Part shown: positions 21,227 through 33,495 of the stretch, in pieces | Position numbering within the stretch: the stretch's first letter is position 1 | Layout: each line of letters opens with the position of its first letter | Notes under the pieces: model-generated | Seen by the model: the letters and a program-made list of their open reading frames with translations, nothing else | What the model was told of the DNA's origin: nothing | The model's database searches: none | DNA from: Saccoglossus kowalevskii | Lineage: Eukaryota > Hemichordata > Enteropneusta > Harrimaniidae | DNA: 39,877 bases | Assembly: GCF_000003605.2 (NCBI RefSeq) | Contig: NW_003109080.1 | Location: 36,766-76,642, forward strand | Reading direction: 5' to 3' | Translations under genes and position numbers: made by a program

Positions 21227-24200
21227 CTAATCATATAACTTGGCCAGATTATCTTGGTCTGGAGTTTCCTTGAAGTGTGGTGGCCATGACGCCTGTATGG
21301 ATGGTCGGTCCTTGTGTTGTTCATAATACTTGGATAAATTGGGTAAATTCTTTGATAGATCCAAACCCTGACGCCGCAGAACTGCTACAAATGGAAAGAA
21401 GGCGCAGTCGGCTAAACTGAATGAAGGTCCAGCAATGTAATCTCCAGTCTGAAAAATATAACATGTTGAAAGACGAGAGAAGTCAATATTAGTAAAGAGT
21501 AAATTAATATTTCTTCAGCTCAACATTTTAGAATCGTGTATTCACAATTAGTTATTTATGTTGGGGCTCAGTATTGGCATGGCATAACACAACAAAGTTC
21601 AACATTTTAGGACATATTAATGGAAATTACTACAACCACTGCATCCTAGATCTGTCACCCAGGCATGTGTTTGATTCACTGAGTAATTGAGCACCGGTAG
21701 CATGAATTTGAAGTTGAAATGTGCCGTCTCTCTATTCTTATTCACCTTTGAGTGTGCCATCATCTGTGTGTGCATACATAACCAATATGTCTCAAGATGG
21801 CCGACTGATAGCCATTATCACACAAAAAACACCATCATCAAGCTTTTCCAACTTTTTGAAACAGGATTTCAGGAATTGTTAAAAAATGATATACCAAAAC
21901 CTATTTAATTTACTGCAGTTATGTGCACTCACATAAATCTTGAATGAACGGAACAGTGTTCTTTTTTTTTATAAAATACATGTATCACAGTGACTAATAA
22001 GTGAATTGTTCAAAGAATTGCAGTATATATATTTGCTGTATGTCTTTATTTTTTTACATGACCATGGCAATAAGACATAGATCTCTTACCTCTTTTAGAT
22101 AATCATCCCATCGTTTCAGCTCAGTACGTAAAGCTTCTTTCAGGGGACCCAACTGTGCCTGTGAATACAATGTACAAGGATGTCCAGTTGTCATGAATCA
22201 AGCACATACACAGGGTAATAAGTGACACATGTACTAATGATCAATAAATCAATGTCAAGTTCACATTACATGATTGAAATATATATATGAAATAATTGAA
22301 TACTGTAGAATGCTTTATTTTCGCTTGGAATTTATTTTCACTATTTTCGCTGAAGGGATGTTTCAATGAAACTAAAATCCAGGGAATATACTTTTTTTCC
22401 TACGTCTCACATTCAACTCGTATCAAAAATCAGTGAAAACATGTTCCAAACAAAACACCCAAATAGCCTTTCCAGCGAAAACTAACTCCAGCTAAAATAA
22501 ATTATTCTACAGTAGTTTGCCAGACATGCGATGGTAGGAGGTGCTTCTGTGGGAAACGAAACATGCTGAAAGTAGTTAATTAATATGTAAATTAGGTTAT
22601 GAACATATGCAGATTAATTATGAAGCAGTTAGTCATTTAACCCATTACAGTTTAGTATGCAAATAAGCTAATTAACAAATTGAGATTAATTCCGTAGTAG
22701 TGTTAGACATCCAACTACACAAACAATATGTATGCGAAGGTATACATAGTTAATAGTTAGTATACATAGTTAATAGTTAGTATACATAGTTAATAGTTAG
22801 TATACATAGTTAATAGTTAGTATACATAGTTAATAGTTAGTTAGTATACATAGTTAATAGTTAGTATACATAGTTAATAGTTAGTATACTTAGTTACTAG
22901 TTAATTATTATGCAAATTTGGTTATTTAATATGCACATATTGAAAATCTAATCAGGTGTTTAGTTCATCACAAAGTATATTTGACACATCCATTAATGCA
23001 CACATCCATCCATTAGCTAAAAAAAGATTTTGAGGCTGAAAAATATGCACATCAAATTACACACTATTCCCAAATGGATGCATTTTGTGGGTGGACTCGA
23101 GATCCATAATGACACTGGTACTTAATTTGTAGTGTGATAGTTTCAGTAAAATGGAGGACACATTAAAAAAAAACTGTTTTCGGATGGAAATATACAAGAG
23201 TCACCTCCATTAGAAATGCATTATAAACCTAAAATCAACATTTTTGTATACTGAATCATTAAAATTATTTTGACCAGAAAAGCATCTATTTAATTTATGT
23301 AAGCACATGCGTTATCAATAGAGCGTATACGGTTTGCTAATTTCTATGGAAACAAGTTTAGAGGTATTATTTTTTGACTGAATGTATATTAGTAGTATAT
23401 AGAAACATTACCATCATGGATCAAATACTTCTGGAAAGACCACACATATTTATTTAACTGTCACAGCAACTGCACTGCAACATGTACTCAAAAAACCTAA
23501 TTTGCATATTAGCTCACTGCACAAACTTTGACCTTACCTCATCAATATTGTCTTTGTTCTTCCTCATGTACATCATCACACCACGTACAGCTGATTGAAT
23601 GTTGTTCACTTCCATCAACCTCTGCAGAACGCGTGCCTTAAAAGCCGGATTACCTGAGCACGGTAAAAGACTGTTGCCTTTGTCCTTAAATGTACACTGC
23701 AAAGAACAAGGGCAACGGACACGCGTGAATTTCATTTGTATTTCTTTCCATAGCTCAACACCACTGGTGCAATATTCATATTTAGAGAATATGAAATCTA
23801 TATTGTCAATCATTGCTGCACACTAATTATAATTTCAACTATATGATTTACATTTATGGTACCACTCATAATTTTTGAGAAAATTAGTCATAAATCGCAT
23901 GAAAATTTTCATTGCTTAAATTATGTAAAATCATGAAATCATGGCACCATGAAATAGCATTATTTTATGTGTCACAGTGACGTATTTTGAGAAACTTGCC
24001 CTAATATTTTTCAAAAATTGCTATTTTTAGAACAACAACTCAGAGCACAATGGTTATGATTTTTTTTTTTACACTTTTTAAAACCCAGATTTTTGAAATA
24101 ATTGAGAACAACAAAAAAGTACCCCACCATTAATAATATATAATTTGTTCAGCCTATGTCACCAGCCTACAATTTAGGATATGAAATATTATTTCTGCCA

Positions 24201-27200
24201 TAGAAACCTATGGTAAAAGCACTATAATACTGCCAAAATGGCCACAACCCACTAAAATACAACCATCATTTTCTAGAAAATTAAGCTGGTGATCCCCAAC
24301 GTCAATATTACATTACTTGAAAGAACAATTTATTGGAAAATGAATAAGTTATGGGTGTTTGAAATCATGAGTAGGTTTCTACCTCAAATCAGGATTTTGA
24401 TTAATTTAATTTTTTTAATAACATTAGAATACTCACTTGTAGGTACAACATGCATGCAATTGACTCATTAATAACAATGTCACCATGTTTCAACGTTGGC
24501 ACCTGAAATAAGAAGTGAATTAGTTTTATCATTGAACAACTAATATTTTACTTTCTGATTTGATTTTATAGCAGATTGTATGGAACATCTGGTGACGACT
24601 AGGCCTTGCAGTTGAATAATAAACATCTCAGTTATAAAATGTGTTATTCTCCTAATAGATGTGATGACCCAATATTCTCTTGGCTTGAATTGGATCATGA
24701 AACAAATGAATTGGATCATCAAAAGCATTTATTTATGTATGAAATGATGTTTGATGTATGTGTGAACTTTGCATATGATCCGTCAAAGCATGTCAGAGAT
24801 ATGATCCTGGAAGTAAATTTGTTGAAACAAAATGGCCACCAGTCAGCCATTTTCAATCTGATCTGAAAAAAAAATGTTGTGCATCACGGACCCATTATGT
24901 TCAACAGACAAGACAGGACAGAGATCCAGTTCAAGAATCGTAACAAAGGCTCCACTTTGATGAATTTTTAGCACTAAAATGGCGACCATTTTGCCATCTT
25001 TAATCGGATCATAAAACAAATGCACGTGCACATATAAGATATGATGTATATGTTCCAAATAAATTGGTCTAGGCATGTCAGATATATGACAATGACAATT
25101 TGTTTATTTCCTTGAATACTTTCTTAAATACACACTTACAGAAACAAAAAAAAAATACGATGTATAAATATGCATGGAAAGGGGAAATACTTTAAGCAAA
25201 GTTTGTCAAATATATTTCCCCCTTTAAAATTAATTTGTAACTTACTTTTTTGCTAGCAGATTTGACAGATTGTTACTTATTCACATTAAAAATATTTAAT
25301 ACAACAAAAGATATACATATCTCTAAGTTTAATTTTGTAAAATATTTAAATCTGCTAAAACAGTGGCATGTAATTTATACTACATTATCAATTTAGTTAT
25401 TCAATAATTCATATTTATATACTTTTTTTAACAATTAAAACAATTTTTAACGTTACTAGGAATACCATTCCACAATTTTACACTACCATGAGTCAAACAC
25501 ATAGATTTTAGAGTTGTTCTTTTATAATTGATTTTAAAAAGATTATCTTGCCTGGTATTGTAATTATGAACTTGATCAGTGAGCATAAAATATTTTTGAA
25601 TATGAGCTTGAAACAGAGAATGATATGCTTTGTACATTGTAACAGCACTGAGCAGTATTCAATATAATTAAATCAGAAACTTTAAAGAGTCCCAAGTGAA
25701 TAAAAAATAGGATTGGTATGACTTCGAAAGTCTGCTTTCACCACAGACCTCAGCACTTTTTTTGTAGAAGAAATAACATTTCAAGATTACTTTTATACGT
25801 ATTGTTCCACACTTCACAACAATATGTCAAATAAGGCAAGATTAGAGTGTTATACAACATGAACAATATATTACTATCTAAGTAGTATTTTAATTTGTAT
25901 ATTATACTAGTATTTTTGTCCATTTTAGTTTGTACTGGTATATACTTAAAGTGGCTTTTCCAGTTGAATTTACAATCACTTTGAACACCAAGAAATGTTG
26001 TGGTATAAACCCGGACAATGTCTACATCATTTATTGTGAATCTGGTTGTGTTATATACATTTTTTGTGGCTGAATATTATATAATTTATCTTACTGAGAT
26101 TTAATTGAAGTTTGTTCACCTGAAACCACAAATGTAATTTATTTAGTTCTTGACTGACAATTTCACATATTTCCTGCAAATTTTTACCTGAATAAAACAA
26201 ATTTGTGTCATCTGCAAATAAAATGAATCTGAACAAGTTTGAAACTTTATACATGTCATTCACATATAAAAGAAATAAAGATGGACCCAAAATAGACCCC
26301 TGGGGCACACCACACCTATATTTCTATACTCAGAAATTACATTTTGAAAAGATACCATCTGTTTTCTATTACTTAAATAACGCTTTAGCCATTGTAAACA
26401 CCTCTAATGCCATAGAATTCCAACTTGCCAAAAAGAATATCATAATCTACATAATATATGAATCCGGAACTGCATTTTTAAAAACAAAATGGCAACCAGT
26501 CAGCCATTTTGAGCTTGAATTGAAAAATCAAATGACATGTATCAAGATTCTATTGTATTTAATGTATGTACCAAGTTTAAACCAAACCCATCCTCAGACC
26601 ACCGTGTTGAGGGTTGGTGCTCAGACTAAGATCTGGTTCCGAGAATGATGAAAACGTGTGATTCTGATGCATTTTGGGGCTTAAAATGGCTGCCATCTTA
26701 ATTACGATAATGGAACAAATGCATGTGCATAACCCTGCATACGTCCGATATAATATCTCAGACGTTTTATGTATCTGACGTTTCAATCGGTCAAGCATGT
26801 GCGAGATACGACTGCATGCCGACGGACGGACGGACGGACAGTGGCATCCTACTAGTCTTAGCGTGAATGAACTCAGCTTCACCATGAACTCAGCTGACCT
26901 CACTAATAAAGGTTACGTATCGTATTCCGGGTATCGTCAACAAGTAAAATGCTGCGTCATGCTGATGCCTGTTTTCTAGGTCATGTCGAGTTGGTGACCG
27001 ACGGAGAGAGGTGCTTGCCAGGTACCGGGTTACCACTAGTACCACATTGCCCTGCTAGCAGTCATTTTGGCGTACGTCACGGTGTCAGAATACTTGAGCC
27101 CGAGATGTACAGTGTACACAAGCCGGGTGAAAGCCTTATTTAAATACCGAAAAGTACCAATCGCGTGAAGATTATACAATCATACCGCTACTTTGTGAAT

Positions 27201-27596
27201 CAATGCAAAGTCATTATGGGCAACTGCGTGGTCTGGGTGGGCGGGGCATTCCACTGCCCAAGGGTTGTGCAGAGTACGGTGTCGGCTAAAACACGGTCCA
27301 GTTCAATTTCTTATATAGAAACGACGATATTATATACGACTCCAAGTATATTATGTGCAACTCGCAGGTCATTTAAACCCTTATAAATAAAAACTTGACT
27401 GCCATGACTTGAACTATTTTTCACCTACCTGTCCACGAGGGTTGAGTTTGAGGATATCTTCCGATTTGTGTTCACTCTTCTCAAAGGAAACCAGTTTGTT
27501 TCCATACCCAGACAAGCCCTTCTCTTCGAGTGTTATCATTACCCTCCAGCATGGGCTGCTTCCCGACCCCCAATATAGGAAAAATTCAGATGCCAT
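21227..27596 (-). CDS. Glutathione S-transferase, rho class, copy B (intact)
   Basis: Five exons on the minus strand: 27429-27596, 24437-24502, 23538-23696, 22090-22158 and 21227-21448, giving 56+22+53+23+73 = 227 aa, the usual size for the rho class of fish and invertebrates. All introns are phase 0 with GT-AG ends (CAG|GTAGGT, CAA|GTGAGT, GAG|GTAAGG, GAG|GTAAGA). The ATG at 27596 has A at -3 and G at +4. The N-domain has LYWGSGSSPCWR near residues 7-18, cis-Pro58 in VPTLKHG and the glutathione-binding Glu69-Ser70. The helical C-domain ends with RPSIQASWPPHF and a short NLAKLYD tail. Expected role: cytosolic glutathione conjugation. Exon sequences and part of intron 4 match GST-A, showing a tandem duplication. 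Intron 1 carries a LINE. Confidence 0.92.
22301..22514 (+). mobile_element. MITE, TACTGTA family (copy d)
   Basis: Complete copy in GST-B intron 3: left end TACTGTAGAATGCTTTATTT, right end AATAAATTATTCTACAGTA. Internal blocks match the copy at 10471-10667 in the same orientation. Confidence 0.75.
22741..22904 (+). repeat. Minisatellite, 20-bp unit, about eight copies
   Basis: Five exact copies of TATACATAGTTAATAGTTAG (22741-22840), an extra TTAG, two more exact copies (22845-22884) and one degenerate copy ending at 22904. Near-perfect identity suggests recent or ongoing expansion by slippage. It lies in GST-B intron 3. Confidence 0.95.
25082..25089. repeat. Target-site duplication of the LINE (left)
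   Basis: ATATATGA, repeated at 26454-26461. The motif is simple, but joining the two flanks across it restores the host repeat. Confidence 0.6.
25090..26453 (-). mobile_element. 5'-truncated non-LTR retrotransposon (LINE), reverse transcriptase remnant
   Basis: Reading the minus strand, it starts inside a reverse transcriptase domain: DYDILFGKLEFYGIRGVYN, then (after a frameshift) WLKRYLSNRKQ, CGVPQGSILGPSLFLLYVND, the catalytic FADDTNLF box, a LNLSKINYIIFS segment, then TFLGVQSD, LPYLTYCCEVWNNTY and the C-terminal NYNTRQ and KLWNGIPSN motifs. Several frameshifts break it. The 3' end has a short ATTGTC-ATTG tail next to an 8-bp target duplication. It looks like a jockey/CR1-group element; I do not assign a clade more closely. 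It is inactive. Confidence 0.85.
26454..26461. repeat. Target-site duplication of the LINE (right)
   Basis: ATATATGA, matching 25082-25089. Confidence 0.6.
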
Positions 27597-29683
27597 TTTG
27601 ACAATCAGTAGTTCGAGTCTGTGGTTATTTTTCACGTGCACAGCAGTATTGTGGTCGCTTCCAACACTCATGAATACGTAAATGTCATGTCATGCGTTGA
27701 TTGGACAATGCTTGCGGTTGAATGTACGTGAACCTAAATTAACCCCCAGTTTTGCGATGACGTCACTGACAATGAACAGTCTCCGGCCAGATGGACTTTA
27801 CGCCTGGAGATTTAACGTCGGGACTTTATTGATTAAAAAAGGACATAATACTCATTCGCCAACAGTTCATGTAATTTCATGTCCAACTTTATCGCTGAAA
27901 AAAGATACAAAATATTTAGGTCAAATGTGCCATCGAATTGGATGTGATCATTTCCGAACACACCCAAACGGTCCATGTAATACGATTACCGGGGCGCTTA
28001 GAACTGCATAACGGTTCGCCAATACAATATAATGCCGGGGGCTCTCGCCAAAAAAGCCGGTATCTAAAATTCCGAACAGGGCTTTGAAAAAAAAGCGTCT
28101 AAACGCTTGTTCAGTGCCCTGAAAAGAATATCACTCTTTTTCAAGTGTGTGATCGATAGTCTAGAAGTACACCCGACATGGTAGGTAACGGGTACCGTAA
28201 GGCGTCCAAGTATCACAAGATGACATATGTCTTAGACTGGCACAGTCTAGGCGATTTATTTTTTTTCCAAAGTTTGAATTAAATAAAAATATCGCGAATT
28301 CGCCTGAGAGGCGTTAACGTGAAATCTCCTGTAACTGCGAAATGACGTTTCGCGTTCACCCCAAATTTCGCAAAACTATTTTTTCCAAGTTATAATTTAA
28401 CTGAAAAACAAATCATCACAGCTGGGTTGAGTTGAAAACGTCCCTATATAAAACGTGTCCTTATAGACTATCACGTCGCCAAAAACACACCATATTCCTT
28501 GATTGCTAAATATATACAACTTCAAATGTGTTTCATGCGTATACAATTTGAAAAAAAAAAAAAAAAAAAAAACATTTTACGCAATTTTATATGAAAGAAT
28601 GTGTATCAACATCCCTGGGAATACATGAATTCATATTATTCAAAATTCATGTATGATTTTTAAAAATAATATATATTTTGTACATTTTTTTCTTTGATTC
28701 ATTTTTTTTGTTCTATTTTTCTGCTTCATATATACTGCGTTAAATATCCGCGTGAACAGTAAACTATGAATTACAGTAAAACCTCTTGTATTATTACTTT
28801 ATTTGTACCTTATTGCGCGGTTTAGGGATAAAATTTGTTGTCTTAATATTTGATCAAACTTTGATTTACGGCCAAGTTTTCAGCTTGAGGTTTACTTATA
28901 TTATAAGTTCAGTGAACGGCAAGTGTATACAAACAAATTTCCAAATCCGACGGGCCACAGTGATTTTGTCCCTCCACAGGGAATGTGGACGGGCGTACGT
29001 CTGAGTAAAACAAAATTTCCAGATTTTAGTCCCGATGAATGTGGCTGTATAGCTAATGTTTATGCACAAATAAAACCCGTTGTGTCGTTGAGGGCAGCAT
29101 ATCAATAAAGGCAAGAACAAATTGCGGGTCATGGACAGAGGCTGGAAATTGAATCTAGGTTAAAATATATGTCTTGTTTATCAATTGGTCAAACAGTATA
29201 AGGGACGGAAATTGCAGGAGACATGGGTCGGTGTTTTTTGGTTAAATAGTGGACTAAAAATGTTTATCCTTCATGAAGGCCTTTAAAACCCTAAATGCAA
29301 TGAGTTGATGGCCATGTTGTGTGTATTTTGTTACAGTGCCACCAACGATGGACTGATTGCTTCGGACATACCCGAAGCCGCAACCTGAAAATGCAGCCTG
29401 TTTGCCATTACCACTCATAACCATATATGCATGATGCTATATTCGTGAATGAATTGGAACGACATATCTTTCCTTACTGCAAATTGTTTTTGTCTGATTA
29501 ACCTGGAGTCAAAACCAGATTAGTTGCTACCGCGACAATTTTCATCTTTTCTTCATTGTCAATATGCATTCTTTCTTGTATATTCATATTTTTAATGTAA
29601 ATTACCTTTTTTTCGATAGAACTAAAGATTTAAAAACCCATGCTATGGGTTGGGGATATTAAGAAAATACTTACACAGCTACT
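27597..29683. other. Upstream flank of GST-B and spacer
   Basis: The GST-B promoter should lie in the first few hundred bases, read on the minus strand. Otherwise the stretch holds an uninterrupted A22 run at 28551-28572 and no gene that I recognise. Confidence 0.45.
27758..27765. promoter_or_regulatory. Candidate CRE/ATF site upstream of GST-B
   Basis: Perfect palindromic TGACGTCA 162 bp upstream of the GST-B ATG. This is the consensus for CREB/ATF bZIP dimers. Position fits a proximal promoter, but a single 8-mer is weak evidence. Confidence 0.3.
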
Positions 29684-29726
29684 TTAAAGGGCAGTGGTGC
29701 ACTGGGCGACGACCACCGCCCTTTAA
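29684..29726. mobile_element. Deleted TTAA MITE (termini only)
   Basis: TTAAAGGGCAGTGGTGC and, 4 bp on, GGCGACGACCACCGCCC-TTTAA. These are the two inverted termini of the TTAA family brought together, with the interior lost. Confidence 0.65.
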
Positions 29727-30631
29727 GTTAACACTATAGAGGTACTACCTGGTAGTACTTGATTGGATATTTGACCAATTAATATACTACTACTAATTAC
29801 TTTTCACCATGACCGTCAATGAACGAAACCGTGATGTTTACTCCAAACCCACCAGTGCATCGCACGCTGCCATAATTGTGTCCGATCGTCAGCCACTCTC
29901 AGAATAGTTAGGTATAAGAGTCTACGGTGAACGTGTGTCTGAGAATTAGTAAGTTTTCTACCCGGTGATCTAGTAGTCATCGTGATAATTTAAGAAAGTT
30001 CTATTATTTTCATTTAGTATGTTTGTTCCCATTAACCTAGCTGCGAAGTCATGACTTCAAAAGAATTAGAGACAGGCGTAAACAAGTAGGTTCAGAAATG
30101 TGCTCCAATTAACCAGGCTTGCTTATAATTAATTTTGTATTTGCGAGAACACATAAATGAGGAAATTGAAAAAAAATCACCCAAAATAGTCAAAACGATA
30201 ATTAGTGTAATGATCGCGGAACTATACTTATATACTTCATAATCCTTGCTTGCGCCCTCATCGGCACCGGTGCGATTTCTTCCCGGTTTCGACTGGGTTA
30301 GGAGAATAAAAAAATATCGTCCGCATAACTATTATTTTTCGTTCGCACTTTAATTGTTCATGTCCATGGACTGATAATTGTATGATTCAGTTGTTAGTCA
30401 AGAATATAATTAGCAATTCAAAATTCGCAAGGAACACAAGTCGTTTTTTTCTCGTAATCAATTCCCCAGTTCGCGGACGCTGCATGCTTTCTCAATTTAT
30501 TTTCGAAAAAGAAACATAAAATCAACAAAAAGAGTTGTAACCAACTACTGTTCTATCTCGTGAACTCTTCAATATTTCGTATTTAGCCTCGCATTTTTAT
30601 TTGACAAAAAATAAACAAACAATAAGACGTG
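29727..30631. other. Spacer without recognisable genes
   Basis: Nothing coding or structured that I can support. Confidence 0.4.
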
Positions 30632-30934
30632 TTAGAAAGTGTTTATCCATAACCAAGTTCTGAATACAAGTAGTACATGTATATACATAAATATTCTTAA
30701 ATTACAAAAAATCAGCAATATCGCCCTAAGTTTCAATGTATGATAAGCATAGGCTGCCAAACATTTAATTATATTGGTTTCTTGTGAAGTTAATAATACA
30801 AATTTATATAAAGATGAACGGTTGAAATAGTATTTTGGAAGATACAATTGACGAAATTCAGAATAAAATGGGCATACTAAATGGAAGCGGTATTCGTTTT
30901 CAATTTGATTTGAATCACACACTTTACAAAGTCG
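30632..30934 (-). mobile_element. 3' end of a second LINE ORF2 (zinc-knuckle tail)
   Basis: Minus-strand frame reading CKVCDSNQIENEYRFHLVCP, then FYSEFRQLYLPKYY, and a stop at 30632. The C-x2-C...H-x3/4-C pattern followed by CPFYSEFR is the usual C-terminal finger of LINE ORF2 proteins. An in-frame TGA lies just upstream, so only the tail survives. Confidence 0.65.
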
Positions 30935-30976
30935 TCAAATGACATCCTAGATATTAAACACTAGGATGTCATTTGA
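30935..30976. repeat. Perfect 16-bp inverted repeat, 10-nt loop
   Basis: TCAAATGACATCCTAG (30935-30950) and CTAGGATGTCATTTGA (30961-30976) are exact reverse complements. The hairpin abuts the upstream edge of the LINE tail. Confidence 0.75.
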
Positions 30977-32118
30977 TTTCCGATGTTTTAAGGCACGTCT
31001 TGTTCTTGAGTATGTTTTTCCCATAATTCAATAATTTCTTTCATTGGTAATAAACTCATAACCAGTGTTATAAATTCCCACAAATAATGTGGTAGTCACC
31101 AGGGCAACCAACTCTCAAAAGTTAGTGGACTGATGAAAAGTTGGTGGATCAACTTGCCAGTGTTGTTAAAATCAAGTATAAGCAATGTACAACATTGAAT
31201 AATGCTGCGTTTCCTTGACAACATATGAGAGAAAACATGATGATTATACGTTCATAGTAACAGTTTTAGATGTATTAAGAAAGTAGTAGTAGTTTTCAAG
31301 TCAAATTCAAATTATTTATTTTCACAGTAGAATTGTTTTAAACCATTATGGTATAAAACTATATATTTCACGAGAGCTCCTAATTCGCACTAATTACAAA
31401 TCGACGTTACGTTTAGATACAACTTTCATATAGTCATTTTATTGAAAAATGTTGATTAAAACAAGAGAAACATAAAAGTCACAACGACTTTGGACAACTT
31501 TGGATATTTTCACCAGAAACGTTTGTTCGTTTTTACATTCAGATATTAGATTTGTTTTGGTACGAATCAAGTTTGATAAACATGCTAGTTTCAAGCTTTC
31601 CCTTACATCATTATCCAAATAATTTCCTGTGACCTCTGTTTAAACTCAGAACACTAAGAACAGAATTATAGTGATCCGAGATTCAAGATAGTTCACCTCA
31701 ATTGGGTAACGCACTAGTCTATTACATCTCGTATTGATAGCGAAATTTACACTATAAATCTGAAACAGAATTTGTAATCAGTGTAACAACATGCCATAGT
31801 TTTCTGACAGTTTGCGTGAAGATTTATTTACAGATAGTTTTCAAAACACAGACAAATAATTTATAATTTTATAATGCAAACAGATAACTCAACATATGTG
31901 CTTCAAGATGTACGTCATGTGATATTTTCTAGTTCACTTCAACCACAGTCACTCTACTAGGAGAGACTAGGAGAGTGACTGTGCTTCAACCAACAAATAT
32001 ATTTAGACTCAGATTTGTATATGTCTAGTTTTTGAGAAATGGAATCTCATGTAAACCAGCAGTCACATGTAGTGTATGCACTATTATAAGTAATTTATTA
32101 ATGAAACGTAACCTGTCT
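30977..32118. other. Spacer without recognisable genes
   Basis: AT-rich. The only structure is a 12-bp stem inverted repeat at 31944-31983. Confidence 0.4.
31944..31983. repeat. 12-bp inverted repeat enclosing a 10-bp tandem repeat
   Basis: CACAGTCACTCT and AGAGTGACTGTG are exact reverse complements. Between and into the right arm lie two copies of ACTAGGAGAG (31956-31975). Confidence 0.6.
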
Positions 32119-32322
32119 TGACAGCGGGGAGTCGTCACCTGCTCATGCATCAGATGGCCATATAGGTGTCATTGTTTACAAACAGTTGCCATTGTTTACA
32201 AACAAGCGTCTACCCATGAGCGTTTTTAGTGTGTATTGTTATCATCCATGCTGGGACCACGGTACCTTCCATGCTGGGACTCAATTCCCACACGTGCGCA
32301 GGTGACGACCCTGCCGCTTTAA
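32119..32322. mobile_element. TTAA MITE, GCGGG family (copy a)
   Basis: Shares AGCGGGGAGTCGTCACCTGC, CAGATGGCCATA and TTTACAAAC with the copy at 33496-33660, and ends CCGCTTTAA. An internal partial duplication makes it longer. The left TTAA is no longer recognisable. Confidence 0.75.
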
Positions 32323-33495
32323 AGGGCATGTGATAGTAAGGAAATCTTTTCACATATTCATACAAAATGTTGTTTACACTTTATTTTTCGGTATTATAGC
32401 GGAATATATACATATATCTATTTCACGACTTTTAATTATGAATAATAAATAGCAGCAGTCTATTTATGTGAGTCATTGTTTGTTGCATGGGGGAAATAGT
32501 GTGCTCGCCATGCCTGCAACAAGGTTTTCCTATCTGCGGAAAAAAGTCACCTACCGCATATTCTGCACTCTTGAATGCATTTTGATAACAAAAGCAATTT
32601 TACCTACAAATTGATGATATTAAAATCATAAAGCAATTTCCTAATTGTGGTTTTATCTGTATTTTTATTGTGGCCTTCCTGTCTTGTTGTGTGCATGTCT
32701 GTCTGTCTGTCTGTCTCATAATATGTGTGTGTGGCTACACATATATTATGAGAATCGGTTGCTAGTGGGTTTAGATTAAATTTGGCATTAAAATATGTTT
32801 TAGTGCAATTAGTAATAATGAATTAGTATTAATTAACATAATTTGTATTTTACCATTTCGCCTATTTCTATCTGACAACCAGTACATCGTCGAGCATATT
32901 TTAGTTCCAGGGCCAATAATTCGCGTGACGAATAGAATGACCCCGTACTCGTGGCTTTTTATCTGAGCCGATGTAAGGATGTGGGTGTAAATACAATGAT
33001 GGAGATTACCGCCCTATTTTTGTCTTTGTTGTCGTCATAGATACAGATATGACGGTCATTTTAAAACCAGTTTTCATCGGGGTAAATACCTCTCCTCATA
33101 TACCAAATTTATGTGCGCTGACTTCAACAAATTATATAATGTGACTGATGATTTACTTGTTGTTACACTGATTGGTTTTTAATCTGTCTATGGTTGAATG
33201 GGTTGAAAATGCCTGAAAAATACTATTATTATGTTCTTTGAGAACTGTCCTCGGAAATGAACAATTTGTGAATAGTATTTTGCCATTTTTGTACCACACA
33301 GAGACGATGTTGTACAAGTTGACTGATGTCGATTGAACAGTTATACACAAATCTGTATAAAAAAAGGTTTTTAGCGCTTTCAGCCTGAGTTCAGTACAGG
33401 CTGTAGGTGGTCAGAAATATGCTAAGAAATCATATATGTTTTTCCAACGGGATAAACAAATTAATGCAATTACAACATGAAGTAAATGTGTTCAC
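32323..33495. other. Spacer with a (GTCT)n run and hairpin
   Basis: A GTCT microsatellite of about five units at roughly 32697-32716 leads into an imperfect hairpin (CTCATAATATGTGT with ACACATATATTATGAG, about 32715-32752). No gene is recognised. Confidence 0.45.

Larger units (their letters stand above)
24640..26840. repeat. Old tandem repeat, units of about 285-350 bp, split by a LINE
   Basis: Landmarks recur in order: CATGTCAGAGATATGA (24789, 25074 and, diverged, 26796), AATGGCCACCAGTCAGCCAT (24831) and its counterpart near 26488, then AAATGGCGACCATTTTGCCA (24977) and its counterpart near 26683. The array ends at a (GGAC)n run at about 26821-26838. It is interrupted at 25090-26453 by a LINE. 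It lies in GST-B intron 1. Confidence 0.65.

Noticed and set aside
22741-22904. CRISPR-like array
   Set aside because: Units are contiguous with no spacers, and the host is eukaryotic; it is a minisatellite.
26205-26648. 147-codon plus-strand frame in GST-B intron 1
   Set aside because: It spans the antisense of the LINE reverse transcriptase and the edge of the host repeat, so it is not a gene.
28923-29108. Short plus-strand frame followed by AATAAA hexamers
   Set aside because: No family resemblance, no start context of note and no supporting splice signals; AATAAA is common in AT-rich DNA.
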